Below are positions 26,945 to 36,547 of a DNA stretch of 64,000 bases, piece by piece. Numbering within the stretch: the stretch's first letter is position 1; each line of letters starts with the position of its first letter. The translations under genes were made by a program, and so were the position numbers. The DNA is from Alloscardovia venturai (GTDB lineage: Bacteria > Actinomycetota > Actinomycetes > Actinomycetales > Bifidobacteriaceae), in NCBI RefSeq assembly GCF_042676605.1, contig NZ_JBHTHQ010000012.1, positions 62,001 to 126,000 of the forward strand, written 5' to 3'. Below the pieces are notes generated by a model. That model was not told the DNA's origin. It saw only the letters and a program-made list of their open reading frames with translations, and made no database searches.

Positions 26945-28648
26945 ATGAGTTCAGTTAGCCATAATTCCGTCATCATGGCTTCAGGCACGCTTGCATCCCG
27001 CCTCACAGGCATGATTCGAACTATCTTGCTTGCTGCGGCAGTCGGGACTACTGGCATTGCAGCTAATGCTTATCAGACAGGGTCATCTGTACCACAAATT
27101 ATCTATACTCTCATTTCTGGTGGAATTTTTAACGCGATTTTGGTTCCCCAAATCGTACGCACACTGAAGTCTGAGAATTCAAAGAAAAATCTCGATAAGC
27201 TCGTCACGCTCAGTATGGCGATTCTTTTCGGCGTCACCATCATCATCATGGCAGGCACGCACATCATCACCTCTATCTTCCTGAGTTCATCATGGACCCC
27301 CGCTCAGCACGCATTGGCTGATGCGTTTACCTTGTGGTGTACACCTCAAATCTTTTTCTATGGAATTTATACGGTCTTAGGCCAAATTCTCGCTGCAAAA
27401 AACCGCTTTGCAATGTATGCTTGGAGCTCGGTCGCCGCAAACGTGGTGAGTTGCGCTGGTTTTATCATTTTTATCGCTATGTTTGGTAACGCTTCGCACA
27501 AGCCATTGGACTTCTGGACCACTGACAAAATCGCTCTCACCGCAGGAGCGTGGACTTTAGGCGTAGCAGTACAGGCACTTCTTCTTTTCATCCCACTCAT
27601 CCAAAGTGGTTATATCTTCTCCTTCTCATGGGGATTCCGCGGTATCGGTCTGCGCTCTATGGGAAACGTGGCAGTGTGGACTATCGGCATTACGATTTTG
27701 TCTCAAATCACTATGATTATTACCTCACGTATCGCCTCTGGCGCACCATTAGCTGGCGGAGATCCTTACGGTATCGCAGGTAATGGTTCGTACCAAAATG
27801 CAATGACGATTTATATCCTGCCATACTCACTTTTTGCTGTATCACTCACTACAGCTACGTTTCCTCAAATCTCAACGTTTGTAGCAGAAAGACGTATACG
27901 CGACGCAGCTGACACTCTTGAGAGTTCACTCCGTTCCAACAGCTTAATCATGTTCTTCTTCACTGCGGTGATGATTGCTATTCCTCTGCAACTTTCAGCA
28001 GTATTCCTTCCTTCAGTCAGCGGTACAGAGCTTGGGCTTATCGCTCCTATTATGATGGCGCTGACTTTTTCACTTCCTGCAAGTTCGGCCATGCTCCTCG
28101 CCCAGCGCGCGTTCTACGCTTTTGAAGATGGAAAATCACCGTTTATCATCGCATGTATCCAAAGTGGCATCCTGATAATTATTCAGCTCTTTACCGCTCT
28201 TGCCATCAATCCTCATCATCAAGCAATGTGGCTCGGTATAGCAGTGTCTGTCAGCTACTATCTCGCTATGCCAGCAGTGCTTATCATGACTTACCGCTTA
28301 TTCCGTGGAAATCTGCGTATCGGTAAGCTTGCCGTTTCTCACATTAAGATTCTTATTGCATCTGTATGCACAGCACTTGTGGCATGTGTGGTACAGTTTG
28401 GGCTCAGCACTCTCTTCCATTTCAGTCCACAGTCCGCACATGGAAAGGCTGCGTGGTTTGTAGCTCTTCTCATCTGCGACGTCACTACTCTTATTTCTGG
28501 CGCTGTATATGCTGGCGTTTTGATTGGATTGCGCGAAAAAGCATTTATAACGTTGATACTATCTCTTCTCAGACGTATAAGCCCTAACATTACCTTCACA
28601 CATCGGGGAGGAAAACATTCCGTTCAGCCACCCTTCACGCTAGAATAG
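26945..28648 (+). CDS. murJ: Lipid II flippase MurJ (MviN)
   Basis: Transports the peptidoglycan precursor lipid II across the membrane. A 567-residue polytopic protein with about 14 hydrophobic helices and family features such as ASGTLASRLTGMIRTILLA near the start, FNAILVPQIVRTL, WTPAQHALADAFTLWCTPQIFFYG and the late LAQRAFYAFEDGKSPF. It starts 5 bp after the DUF6049-like gene. It lacks the C-terminal pseudokinase and extracellular domains that are fused to MviN in mycobacteria; an equivalent is encoded by the next gene. Confidence 0.93.
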   Translation: MSSVSHNSVIMASGTLASRLTGMIRTILLAAAVGTTGIAANAYQTGSSVPQIIYTLISGGIFNAILVPQIVRTLKSENSKKNLDKLVTLSMAILFGVTIIIMAGTHIITSIFLSSSWTPAQHALADAFTLWCTPQIFFYGIYTVLGQILAAKNRFAMYAWSSVAANVVSCAGFIIFIAMFGNASHKPLDFWTTDKIALTAGAWTLGVAVQALLLFIPLIQSGYIFSFSWGFRGIGLRSMGNVAVWTIGITILSQITMIITSRIASGAPLAGGDPYGIAGNGSYQNAMTIYILPYSLFAVSLTTATFPQISTFVAERRIRDAADTLESSLRSNSLIMFFFTAVMIAIPLQLSAVFLPSVSGTELGLIAPIMMALTFSLPASSAMLLAQRAFYAFEDGKSPFIIACIQSGILIIIQLFTALAINPHHQAMWLGIAVSVSYYLAMPAVLIMTYRLFRGNLRIGKLAVSHIKILIASVCTALVACVVQFGLSTLFHFSPQSAHGKAAWFVALLICDVTTLISGAVYAGVLIGLREKAFITLILSLLRRISPNITFTHRGGKHSVQPPFTLE

Positions 28649-28688
28649 GTTACAGTGTTTGGTGTGGAATTGCATATAGAGAGATGCT

Positions 28689-30875
28689 ATGAATTTTGCG
28701 ATAGGTGACGTTCTTTTAGGTCGTTTCCGTTTGGTTGAACTGTTACGTGATGAGCCAGGATTTTCCGTGTGGATAGCTCATGACAATTCTTTGCAGAGAG
28801 ATTGCCAAATTTCTATCGTTGCGAACTCCAGTATTATTTCTCGAGTCAACGCAGCTGCTTCCGCTCTTGCTCTATCTCATAACCCTCACTTCACTCAGGT
28901 ACTTCATCTCCATCGCGAGGGAGAGGTCTGCGTCATAGTCACCGACCTCGATTCTGGTTCTACAATTCGTGACTATCTCACCGACCATGCATCACACTCT
29001 TCTACTTACCCGCTAAGTATGGAGGCAATTAGGTCTATTATTGGTGAAGTCTCTACTATCGTCCAGGACCTCATTCGCCAGTCTTTGGCTCACTACTGCA
29101 TCACTGATTTAACAGTTCGATTGACACGCAGGGGCATCGTCCTTGCTGATTTCCCTGTATCGGCTGCTCTTCAGCCTCCTACATCTCCACGCTTGCGTAG
29201 TACAAACCATGATGTAGAAAGCATCATGGTATACCAGATTTCTGCTTTAGCTTTCCAGCTCATTACCGGTGTACAGTATCACACCTCTCTATCTTCTCGC
29301 GCTCTTACTTTATTGAGAGAAAATGGAGCAAGCAGCGACTTTCTTCTTATCTGCCGACGCGGCTTAGGCCTTCCTGACTCCCGAGGGCGTATGCCAGTTC
29401 CTCTCGTCACGATTATGGAGCTACTCATTCTCCTTGATTCATGGAAGCCATTAACTGAACTCATCACTCACCCAGAAACGCACATTAACGTTTCACGTGA
29501 AACATCTGCCCCCTCTATTACTCAAGCTGTCATTAAAAAAGCTGCGGATAGTGACATCGCTCAAATTCCGCAAACATTAAAAGATAAGCCTCACGGAAAG
29601 TCGAAGCAGCTTCCAGAGTGGAGTGCTTCTGAACTCATCTTTGGTCGAGCGCACGCAGTCGATATTTCCTCATCGACTTCTAACACCGACCTCTTTAATG
29701 CGTTAGGCGAGCTTGATGAGACAGGTCTTGAACGCGAGTACGATCCTTATGATTTCAACGATTTCTCTGATGGTCAGACTCGTACAACCGGTCTAAGTAC
29801 GCACGCCATCCGCGCTGTCTCAGCTTCCGACTCACATCACGATGAACCTGATGAATATACAGACCATAATGTTTCACGTGAAACATCGCTGCCCCCAAGC
29901 TTTGCTCCACAACGAAACTCTCCACAAACACGTACTTCATCTGCTACAGTCGTCTCTTCCACAGGAGTTTCCTCCACCGACGTTTCCTCACAGGACAGCC
30001 CTGACCATATCAATCAAGCTCCTGCAGATGAAAATTCTCATCTCGAATCTCTAGCAGATTCCTCCGCAAAAACCTCTTCCACTTCTTCGTTTAGACAGCG
30101 CTTTAACGATTGGGCTCACACACGATTCGCACGCATTCTTATAGTCGGCCTCGCACTCATTATTTTGCTTGTCGCAGCAGTGTCAAGCTTGGGTCTTGGT
30201 GGTTCTAGAAGCACAAATAATTCCGACCCATGGTCCGAGCTCTCTCATGAAACTGTGCGATTCCCTGGTCAGGAAAGTAACAAGGGGACGAATTCAACGT
30301 CTTCTGCTACTTCAGATTCAGACAAGAAAGCTTCTGAGAAAAATTCCCAAGGAAAATCTCAAACTGATTCCACTCAGACTGATTCCCAGAAGAAAACAAC
30401 TACGAAAAAGAAGTCACATACATCAACTCAAAGCACACAGACTGCTACAGTAAACGATAGTGATATTAAGCCAATTTCCCTTCCACACTCAAAGAGTGTT
30501 TCTGATGTACCTACTCCGCGCGGTACAGAAAATACTACCGAGATTAAGCCAAGTGGATATACCTTCCTTAACCGCCCTGCTGGCATTCGTGGATGGGGAT
30601 ATTCCTTCAATTTCGACCATCCAACCACACTATGGAAATTGGATATAGCAAATCAAACCGGTGGCGGTCAAGGCTACATCTATACAGACCCTACATCTGA
30701 TGATCCCGCTTCTGGTCAGCAGGTGGGCACATTTACCTTCGCTGATAACGGTCAGGTGACGTCCATTATCCTGAAAAAGCCGACGACAGCCACACACTTC
30801 GTTGTATGGTTAGACGGTAAGGATGCAACGACACTGCCTTCAGTTATTCGTTTAAAGAGCTACGCATTCTACTAA
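28689..30875 (+). CDS. Pseudokinase with transmembrane helix and extracellular C-terminal domain
   Basis: A 728-residue protein that starts like a Ser/Thr kinase (IGDVLLGRFRLVELLRDEPG) but has lost the key residues: no VAIK-type lysine (CQISIVAN), HRD replaced by HYCITD, and DFG replaced by ADFP. It is therefore probably an inactive binding module. A low-complexity acidic/Ser linker of about 230 residues, one transmembrane helix (ARILIVGLALIILLVAAVSSLGL) and a beta-rich outer domain (GWGYSFNFDHPTTLWKLDI) follow. The order kinase-like, TM, outer domain matches the C-terminal half of mycobacterial MviN, here split from MurJ. Two parS sites are embedded in the reading frame, each encoding NVSRETS. 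Confidence 0.85.
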   Translation: MNFAIGDVLLGRFRLVELLRDEPGFSVWIAHDNSLQRDCQISIVANSSIISRVNAAASALALSHNPHFTQVLHLHREGEVCVIVTDLDSGSTIRDYLTDHASHSSTYPLSMEAIRSIIGEVSTIVQDLIRQSLAHYCITDLTVRLTRRGIVLADFPVSAALQPPTSPRLRSTNHDVESIMVYQISALAFQLITGVQYHTSLSSRALTLLRENGASSDFLLICRRGLGLPDSRGRMPVPLVTIMELLILLDSWKPLTELITHPETHINVSRETSAPSITQAVIKKAADSDIAQIPQTLKDKPHGKSKQLPEWSASELIFGRAHAVDISSSTSNTDLFNALGELDETGLEREYDPYDFNDFSDGQTRTTGLSTHAIRAVSASDSHHDEPDEYTDHNVSRETSLPPSFAPQRNSPQTRTSSATVVSSTGVSSTDVSSQDSPDHINQAPADENSHLESLADSSAKTSSTSSFRQRFNDWAHTRFARILIVGLALIILLVAAVSSLGLGGSRSTNNSDPWSELSHETVRFPGQESNKGTNSTSSATSDSDKKASEKNSQGKSQTDSTQTDSQKKTTTKKKSHTSTQSTQTATVNDSDIKPISLPHSKSVSDVPTPRGTENTTEIKPSGYTFLNRPAGIRGWGYSFNFDHPTTLWKLDIANQTGGGQGYIYTDPTSDDPASGQQVGTFTFADNGQVTSIILKKPTTATHFVVWLDGKDATTLPSVIRLKSYAFY
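29489..29504. other. parS site 1 (inside pseudokinase gene)
   Basis: CGTTTCACGTGAAACA matches the bacterial parS consensus TGTTTCACGTGAAACA at 15 of 16 positions; the first base is C instead of T. In frame it encodes VSRET. Confidence 0.85.
29870..29885. other. parS site 2 (inside pseudokinase gene)
   Basis: A perfect 16-bp parS palindrome, TGTTTCACGTGAAACA, within the linker of the pseudokinase gene and in the same reading frame as site 1 (NVSRETS). Confidence 0.92.
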
Positions 30876-30896
30876 AATTCAGCGCAAGGGAGACTC

Positions 30897-32168
30897 ATGA
30901 CTGAGAATAAATCGCAGGTCATTAAAAACGACCCATGGTTTGGTTCGTATGCATCCAGAGCAGAAGGAATGCGTGCTTCGGAGATTCGTGCTCTCTTTGC
31001 TGTGGCGAGTCGACCAGAAGTCGTTTCACTTGCCGGCGGCATGCCTTATCTCGACTATCTTCCCTTCGATGAGCTTTCTGAACTTGTAGCAAAAATGCTG
31101 CGCGAACAGGGCACTAAAGCGTGGCAGTACGGTTCTGCGCAAGGTGACCCACACCTACGCGAACGCATTCTCGACATTATCCGTCTCGAGCACATTACCG
31201 ATGCACAAGCTGACGATGTCGTCATCACTAATGGTTCACAGTCGGGTCTTGACCTCATCACGCGCATTATGTGTAATCCTGGCGACGTCATCATTGCTGA
31301 AGACCCTAACTATGTGGGTGCTTTGGGCGTATTTCGAAGCTTTCAAACCGAAGTTGTCAATGCACACATGGATGCGGATGGGCTCATTCCGCAGTCTTTT
31401 GAAGAGGCGATTAAGACAAGCATTGCCCAAGGAAAGCATGTAAAATTCCTCTACACTGTTCCAAATTTTCATAATCCTGCAGGCGTGACGATGAGCGTGG
31501 AGCGCAGACCGCAAATTTTGGAGATTGCACGCAAGTACCATGTACTCGTTGTGGAAGATAATCCATACGGTTTGCTCAGTTTTGAGGATAAAACATACCC
31601 CGCACTGCGCTCATACGATGCAGACAACGTGGTATATCTCAGTAGTTTTTCAAAAATTATTGCTCCAGGTATGCGCGTAGCATGGATGATAGCCCCTCCG
31701 GGTATCCGCCAAAAGCTCGTATTGGGCAACGAATCTGCGATTTTGTGCCCTCCAAATATGAGTCAAATGACCATTTCTACGTACCTCGACAATTTCGACT
31801 GGAAGCAGCAAATCAAGGAATATCGTGGCATGTATAAATCACGGTGCGACGCAATGGATGATGCACTTCATACCTATATGCCATACTGCCAGTGGAATAA
31901 GCCACGAGGCGGCTTCTATATGTGGGTAAAAATTCCAGACGGACTCGATGCGAAAGCCATGCTCCCTCGCGCTGTCACTGCTCGCGTGGCATACGTATCA
32001 GGGACAGCATTCTACGATAACGGTCAGGGTGCTGATCACATGCGGCTGAGCTTCTGCTATCCGACCGAGGACGAAATTCGCGAAGGCATCCGACGTCTCT
32101 CTACCGTCGTTGATGACGAACTTTCCACTGCTCAACTATTCGGCACGACAAGTATTGAGAAACATTGA
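30897..32168 (+). CDS. PLP-dependent class I/II aminotransferase
   Basis: A 423-residue fold-type I aminotransferase of the group that includes 2-aminoadipate/aromatic aminotransferases and the catalytic half of MocR proteins, but without a DNA-binding domain. Motifs: VSLAGGMPYLDYLP, YGSAQGDPHLRERI, VITNGSQSGLDL, PNFHNPAGV, VVEDNPYGLL (PLP-ring Asp/Asn) and SSFSKIIAPGMRVAW, where the Lys forms the Schiff base. The amino donor and acceptor cannot be told from sequence. It follows the pseudokinase gene by 21 bp behind AGGGAGAC. Confidence 0.88.
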   Translation: MTENKSQVIKNDPWFGSYASRAEGMRASEIRALFAVASRPEVVSLAGGMPYLDYLPFDELSELVAKMLREQGTKAWQYGSAQGDPHLRERILDIIRLEHITDAQADDVVITNGSQSGLDLITRIMCNPGDVIIAEDPNYVGALGVFRSFQTEVVNAHMDADGLIPQSFEEAIKTSIAQGKHVKFLYTVPNFHNPAGVTMSVERRPQILEIARKYHVLVVEDNPYGLLSFEDKTYPALRSYDADNVVYLSSFSKIIAPGMRVAWMIAPPGIRQKLVLGNESAILCPPNMSQMTISTYLDNFDWKQQIKEYRGMYKSRCDAMDDALHTYMPYCQWNKPRGGFYMWVKIPDGLDAKAMLPRAVTARVAYVSGTAFYDNGQGADHMRLSFCYPTEDEIREGIRRLSTVVDDELSTAQLFGTTSIEKH

Positions 32169-32250
32169 AGAAACATTAAAAATTCAGCCGACGTAGGCTA
32201 TACGACGGACAGAACTCTTAAATTATCACATCGATTATCGAATTGAGGCT

Positions 32251-33231
32251 ATGATGAATCCACGAATCCTTATCCTATGTGGGGGCTTGAGTCACGAACG
32301 TGACGTATCGCTCAATTCTGGTCACCGCGTGGCGGGATTCCTTGAAGAAAGTGGCACATGGGATGTCGATATCCGCGATGTCGATAGCACTTTAATCAAT
32401 TCACTCAATGATTCCACGTATCGTCCAGATCTCGTATGGCCTCTTCTCCATGGTTCATATGGCGAAGACGGTTCTATCCGCGACGTGCTCGAAATGCTAG
32501 GACTTCCTTACATCGGTTCTCGTGCAAAAGCATCTATGCTTGCGTGGAACAAGCCTATTGCTAAAAATATCGTGCGCAAAATCGGTGGTCTCCACACTCC
32601 ACACTCTGTCACGCTTCCTGAAGCAATGTTCCGCGAGCTTGGCGTCCAGCCGATTATCAACACCGTCGTAGGTTCACTGGGTATGCCGGTCATCGTCAAA
32701 CCAACTATGGGAGGTTCAGCGTTAGGATGCACTGTAGTACGCGATTCCTCACAACTGCCTCAGGCACTCGTCGACTGCTTTGCCTACGGTTCAACCGCTC
32801 TTATTGAACGTTTTGTAGAGGGTACAGAAGTATCTGTATCCATCCTCGACACAGGTGACGAAGTCATTGCTTTGCCTCCAATGGAGATCAACACCCCAAG
32901 TAGCACATATGATTACTCAGAACGCTATACTCCTGGTGCCACTGAGTTCATCATTCCTGCACGATTAGATGATGATGTGCTTGTCGCGGTCAAAGATAAT
33001 GCCCTGACCGCGTATCAAGTACTTGGGATGCGCGATATTGCTCGTATGGACTTCATTGTGGACACACACGGCACAGCACAATTCCTTGAGGCCAATGTCA
33101 CCCCCGGTATGACAGATGTATCTATCCTTCCTCGCCAGGCTGTGGCAGCCGGCTATGATTTAACGGAATTATATTCGCGCATCGCACAATCTGTCCTCTC
33201 ACAGCATCGCAACGTTCCCTACACGGAATAA
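32251..33231 (+). CDS. D-alanine--D-alanine ligase family protein
   Basis: A 326-residue ATP-grasp enzyme. ILILCGGLSHERDVSLNSG is the N-terminal D-Ala-binding and phosphate motif, LLHGSYGEDGSIRDVLEMLGLPYIGS the classic Ddl segment, VIVKPTMGGSALG the grasp lysine region, RMDFIVDTHGTAQFLEANVTPGMT the metal-binding end. It would make D-Ala-D-Ala for peptidoglycan. Bifidobacteria can carry more than one Ddl-like gene, so this could be a second or divergent copy. The start is ATGATG at 32251/32254 behind TTGAGG. Confidence 0.85.
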   Translation: MMNPRILILCGGLSHERDVSLNSGHRVAGFLEESGTWDVDIRDVDSTLINSLNDSTYRPDLVWPLLHGSYGEDGSIRDVLEMLGLPYIGSRAKASMLAWNKPIAKNIVRKIGGLHTPHSVTLPEAMFRELGVQPIINTVVGSLGMPVIVKPTMGGSALGCTVVRDSSQLPQALVDCFAYGSTALIERFVEGTEVSVSILDTGDEVIALPPMEINTPSSTYDYSERYTPGATEFIIPARLDDDVLVAVKDNALTAYQVLGMRDIARMDFIVDTHGTAQFLEANVTPGMTDVSILPRQAVAAGYDLTELYSRIAQSVLSQHRNVPYTE

Positions 33232-33297
33232 GTTTGCATTCCTTCGAGTTATATACATAGTTTTACTACACATATAACTCGTTGTAAGGAGCTTTCT

Positions 33298-34233
33298 GTG
33301 ACTGTTTATCCTGCCCTTATCATCGGTTCTGGTCCTGCTGGATATACTGCTGCATTGTATCTTGCTCGTGCGGGGTATCAACCACTGGTCATCGCAGGTG
33401 CGCTTACTCCTGGCGGGCAACTCGTCAACACTACAGAAGTTGAGAATTTCCCAGGTTTCCCTGATGGGATTCTAGGACCTGATCTTATGGACAATATGCG
33501 TAAGCAGGCAGAAAAGTTTGGCGCACATATCGAGTATGACGATGTTGTATCTGTGAATTTAAATGGAGAAATTAAAAGTGTCACTACCGATTCTGGCGAG
33601 ACGTATCAGGCACGCACCGTTATTGTCACTACCGGTTCCTCATATCGCCATCTCCATGTGCCAGGAGAAGAAGAATTTGCAGGTCGCGGAGTATCTTACT
33701 GTGCGACGTGTGACGGCTTCTTCTTCAAGGATAAACCTATCATCGTGGTAGGCGGTGGTGACTCCGCTATGGAAGAAGCTCAGTTCCTCGCACGATACGG
33801 TTCCAGTGTCACAGTGATTCACCGTCGTGACGCCTTCCGCGCATCTCACATTATGCTTGACCGCGTGAAGAAAAATGACAAAATTACTCTTGTCACAAAC
33901 ACTGTCGTTGAGGAAATTAACGGTGATGATACAGGTGTCACATCGGTTACCGTTCGGAACGTCCTTGACGATACCACATCATCTCTCGATGTTAATGGTC
34001 TTTTCATCGCAGTGGGGCATGTACCACAAACTGGTTTTCTCAAAGACGCATTAGCTCTTGACGATGACGGATATATCCTTGTCGACAGGTCGAGCACTCG
34101 AACGTCTACTCCAGGAGTATTTGCCGCAGGTGATGTCGTCGATAAAGTGTATCGACAGGCAATCTCGGCAGCGGGTATGGGATGCCGAGCTGCTCTCGAC
34201 GCACAAGCTTACCTCGCTGAACTCGGGATGTAG
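33298..34233 (+). CDS. trxB: Thioredoxin reductase
   Basis: An NADPH-dependent flavoenzyme of 311 residues that reduces thioredoxin. FAD motif IIGSGPAGYTAALYLARAG, NADPH motif IIVVGGGDSAMEEAQFL, redox pair in VSYCATCDGFFF, and C-terminal FAD motif GVFAAGDVVDKVYRQ. The start is GTG 33298 after a good AAGGAGC. A trxA gene does not follow, unlike in many actinobacteria where trxB-trxA lie near the origin. It is convergent with parB. Confidence 0.95.
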   Translation: MTVYPALIIGSGPAGYTAALYLARAGYQPLVIAGALTPGGQLVNTTEVENFPGFPDGILGPDLMDNMRKQAEKFGAHIEYDDVVSVNLNGEIKSVTTDSGETYQARTVIVTTGSSYRHLHVPGEEEFAGRGVSYCATCDGFFFKDKPIIVVGGGDSAMEEAQFLARYGSSVTVIHRRDAFRASHIMLDRVKKNDKITLVTNTVVEEINGDDTGVTSVTVRNVLDDTTSSLDVNGLFIAVGHVPQTGFLKDALALDDDGYILVDRSSTRTSTPGVFAAGDVVDKVYRQAISAAGMGCRAALDAQAYLAELGM

Positions 34234-34261
34234 ACGCACAAAGAGACTTTACGCCCCTAAC

Positions 34262-35479
34262 CTATACCCAGCCTTCGTTTGTGTCTTTTGACTCATTGAA
34301 CTCATCGCCAGAATTGAGTACAGCAAGAATGCGATCCAAGTCTTCTTGAGAAGTAAAGGTTATCTCAATACGACCGCGTTTTGCTGAACCTTTTATTGCC
34401 ACGCGCGTATCAAAGCGATTTTCCAGCTGAGAGACGAGAGTAGAATTAGCCCAAGGATTTGTGCGAGCCTTACGCTCTTTCTTTTTAGGGTTTGCACCAT
34501 TCTTCAGCGCTACAAGCTCTTCCGTTGAGCGGACAGAAAGTCCTTCTGCTACGATGCGCTGTGCAAGAGTCTCCATATCGTCCTGAGATTTTAAGGACAG
34601 TAATGCGCGAGCGTGACCAGCTGAAAGTACTCCAGCAGCAACCTTTTTCTGTACTGTACCTGGGAGCTGTAAAAGGCGTAGTGTATTCGTAATCTGTGGT
34701 CGAGACTTTGACACGCTCTTCGCAAGCTGCTCTTGAGTCAAACCAAATTCTTTAAGCATTTGCTGATATGCGGCCGCTTCTTCCAACGGATTAAGCGCTA
34801 CTCGATGCAAATTCTCGAGTAAAGCATCGCGAAGCATATCATCATCGTGCGTTGTCTTGACAATCGCTGGAATTTTTTCAAGCTGTGCCATACGACTTGC
34901 GCGAGTACGGCGCTCTCCCATGATGAGCTCATAATGATGACCATCATGAGCGTCAGGGTTAACTTCGCGTACAACGATAGGCTGCAAGACTCCTACTTCT
35001 TTAATGGAGTCAGATAGCTCTTTTAAGTTATCTTCATCGAAGACCGTTCGAGGCTGATACTCATTTGCCACGATATCGTCAAGCTTGACCTCAGTTAGGT
35101 ATGCACCTTTGACTGGTTTCAATCCTGCGATGACCGATGCACCTTCCGTGGAAGAAAGCAAAGCATCAAGTCCAGCAGATGATTTGTAGCTTGGGATAGA
35201 GTCTGCCATAGAAGGAATAGCAGGACGTTCCTCTTCTTCCTCACCTTTTGAGGAGGAACTACTCTGAGTCGATGTACCAAAATTAATCGCTGGCATCGTG
35301 GCACGCTTCTCAGCTTTGCGTCGCTGAGGTGTCGGTGTCCCTAGCTTGTGAGCTGAATTTACTACTGCATTTTCAATGATTTCCTGAGCAGAATTTTCCT
35401 CGGCAACCTCAGTTAAATCTTCGTCAATAGTTGGGAACAATGCGCCGAGACCCTTACCGAGTCGAGAACGTCCTGGCAT
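34262..35479 (-). CDS. parB: Chromosome partitioning protein ParB
   Basis: A 405-residue centromere-binding CTP-dependent clamp. Residues about 125-300 contain the ParB/Srx N-domain (YQPRTVFDEDNLKELSDSI, ELIMGERRTRASRMAQL with the GERRxRA CTP-binding motif, ENLHRVALNPLEEA) and the HTH (LTQEQLAKSVSKSRPQITNTLRLLQL). The first 120 residues are an acidic/Ser-rich extension with a poly-Ser stretch. The C-terminal dimerisation region includes GRIEITFTSQEDLDRIL. It lies one base after parA. Its targets are the six parS sites listed here. Confidence 0.96.
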   Translation of the reverse strand: MPGRSRLGKGLGALFPTIDEDLTEVAEENSAQEIIENAVVNSAHKLGTPTPQRRKAEKRATMPAINFGTSTQSSSSSKGEEEEERPAIPSMADSIPSYKSSAGLDALLSSTEGASVIAGLKPVKGAYLTEVKLDDIVANEYQPRTVFDEDNLKELSDSIKEVGVLQPIVVREVNPDAHDGHHYELIMGERRTRASRMAQLEKIPAIVKTTHDDDMLRDALLENLHRVALNPLEEAAAYQQMLKEFGLTQEQLAKSVSKSRPQITNTLRLLQLPGTVQKKVAAGVLSAGHARALLSLKSQDDMETLAQRIVAEGLSVRSTEELVALKNGANPKKKERKARTNPWANSTLVSQLENRFDTRVAIKGSAKRGRIEITFTSQEDLDRILAVLNSGDEFNESKDTNEGWV

Positions 35480-35480
35480 T

Positions 35481-36476
35481 TTACTGCTCCTTCTTCAATC
35501 GATCGAGTAACTTAAAGATATTGTTGCTCTTCTTGTTGATTTCTAACGCCGCTTCACGATATGCGATAGCACCTGCACCACGCGAATCGTAGGCAATTAC
35601 GGATTGCGCGAAACTTGGCGCTTCGGAAATACGCACTGCGCGAGGAATAGTGGTCTTCAGCAAAAGCGATGCATAATGCTGTTCTACTTCCTGATATACC
35701 TCTTGGCTCAAGAGCGTGCGACGGTCATACATCGTAATCACAATGGCTGAAATCACGAGCTGCCTATTCATACTCTTCTGCACTAGCTGAATAGTGCGAA
35801 GGAGTTGCCCTAATCCCTCTAACGCATAGTATTCAGCTTGAATAGGAATAATAACCTCGTGTACAGCACACAAAGAATTTAACACAAGCAAACCTAGACT
35901 TGGTGGGCAGTCGATAATGACGTAATCGTAATGCTTTTCTGACTCAGCGATAAATTTTTGCAATTGGTCACGAAGCAGATATACGCGATTATCTAAACCA
36001 GCAATTTCTAGCTCAGCGCCGGACAAATCAATCGTTGAAGGTACGACATCGAGATTATCAAAATCGGGGCATACCTGAATTGCCTCGGAAATCTGCGCAC
36101 GTCCCTCAATCACGTCATAGAGCGATAGGGTATCGGCACCATGCTCAGCTCCCAATGCCGTAGAAGCATTACCCTGAGGATCCATATCGAGCACAAGCAC
36201 GTTCATTCCAGCCTCAGCAAATGCAGCAGCAAGATTTACCGATGAGGTCGTCTTGCCTACACCGCCCTTTTGATTCGCCACGGCAAGGTAGCGGGTACGC
36301 GCTGGGCGAGCAAAATTCTCATGCGCTAGATTCTCTAAACGATTTTTTTCATCAGCTATAGATGCACCTACAGATGCTGAGTCCTTCGATGTACTACTAA
36401 AGATACGATTAATAACATCGGTAGCAGTTTCAAATTGAGGCTCATCATTCAATGTTTCACGTGAAACATCACTCAT
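35481..36476 (-). CDS. parA: Chromosome partitioning ATPase ParA (Soj)
   Basis: A 331-residue deviant-Walker ATPase that forms DNA-bound dimers and moves ParB-parS complexes. Core motifs: AVANQKGGVGKTTSSVNLAAA (deviant Walker A), VLDMDPQGNAS, DYVIIDCPPSLG and EYYALEGLGQLL. About 65 N-terminal residues precede the core. Codons 4-8 (VSRET) are encoded by a parS palindrome only a few bases after the ATG at 36476, so ParB binding could interfere with expression. The start has AAGGAGGAAAAATC. Confidence 0.97.
   Translation of the reverse strand: MSDVSRETLNDEPQFETATDVINRIFSSTSKDSASVGASIADEKNRLENLAHENFARPARTRYLAVANQKGGVGKTTSSVNLAAAFAEAGMNVLVLDMDPQGNASTALGAEHGADTLSLYDVIEGRAQISEAIQVCPDFDNLDVVPSTIDLSGAELEIAGLDNRVYLLRDQLQKFIAESEKHYDYVIIDCPPSLGLLVLNSLCAVHEVIIPIQAEYYALEGLGQLLRTIQLVQKSMNRQLVISAIVITMYDRRTLLSQEVYQEVEQHYASLLLKTTIPRAVRISEAPSFAQSVIAYDSRGAGAIAYREAALEINKKSNNIFKLLDRLKKEQ
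36453..36468. other. parS site 3 (5' end of parA)
   Basis: Perfect TGTTTCACGTGAAACA, overlapping codons 3-8 of parA. Binding of ParB here could autoregulate parAB (inference). Confidence 0.92.
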
Positions 36477-36547
36477 GATTTTTCCTCCTTCTCATATCTG
36501 AGAGTGCACTTCTATAGTGGTATATCTTCTATATTGATATATACGGT

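Noticed and set aside
28689..29885. Repeated VSRETS peptide as a protein motif
   Set aside because: The repeat is explained at DNA level by the parS palindrome, which also appears in parA and in non-coding gaps.
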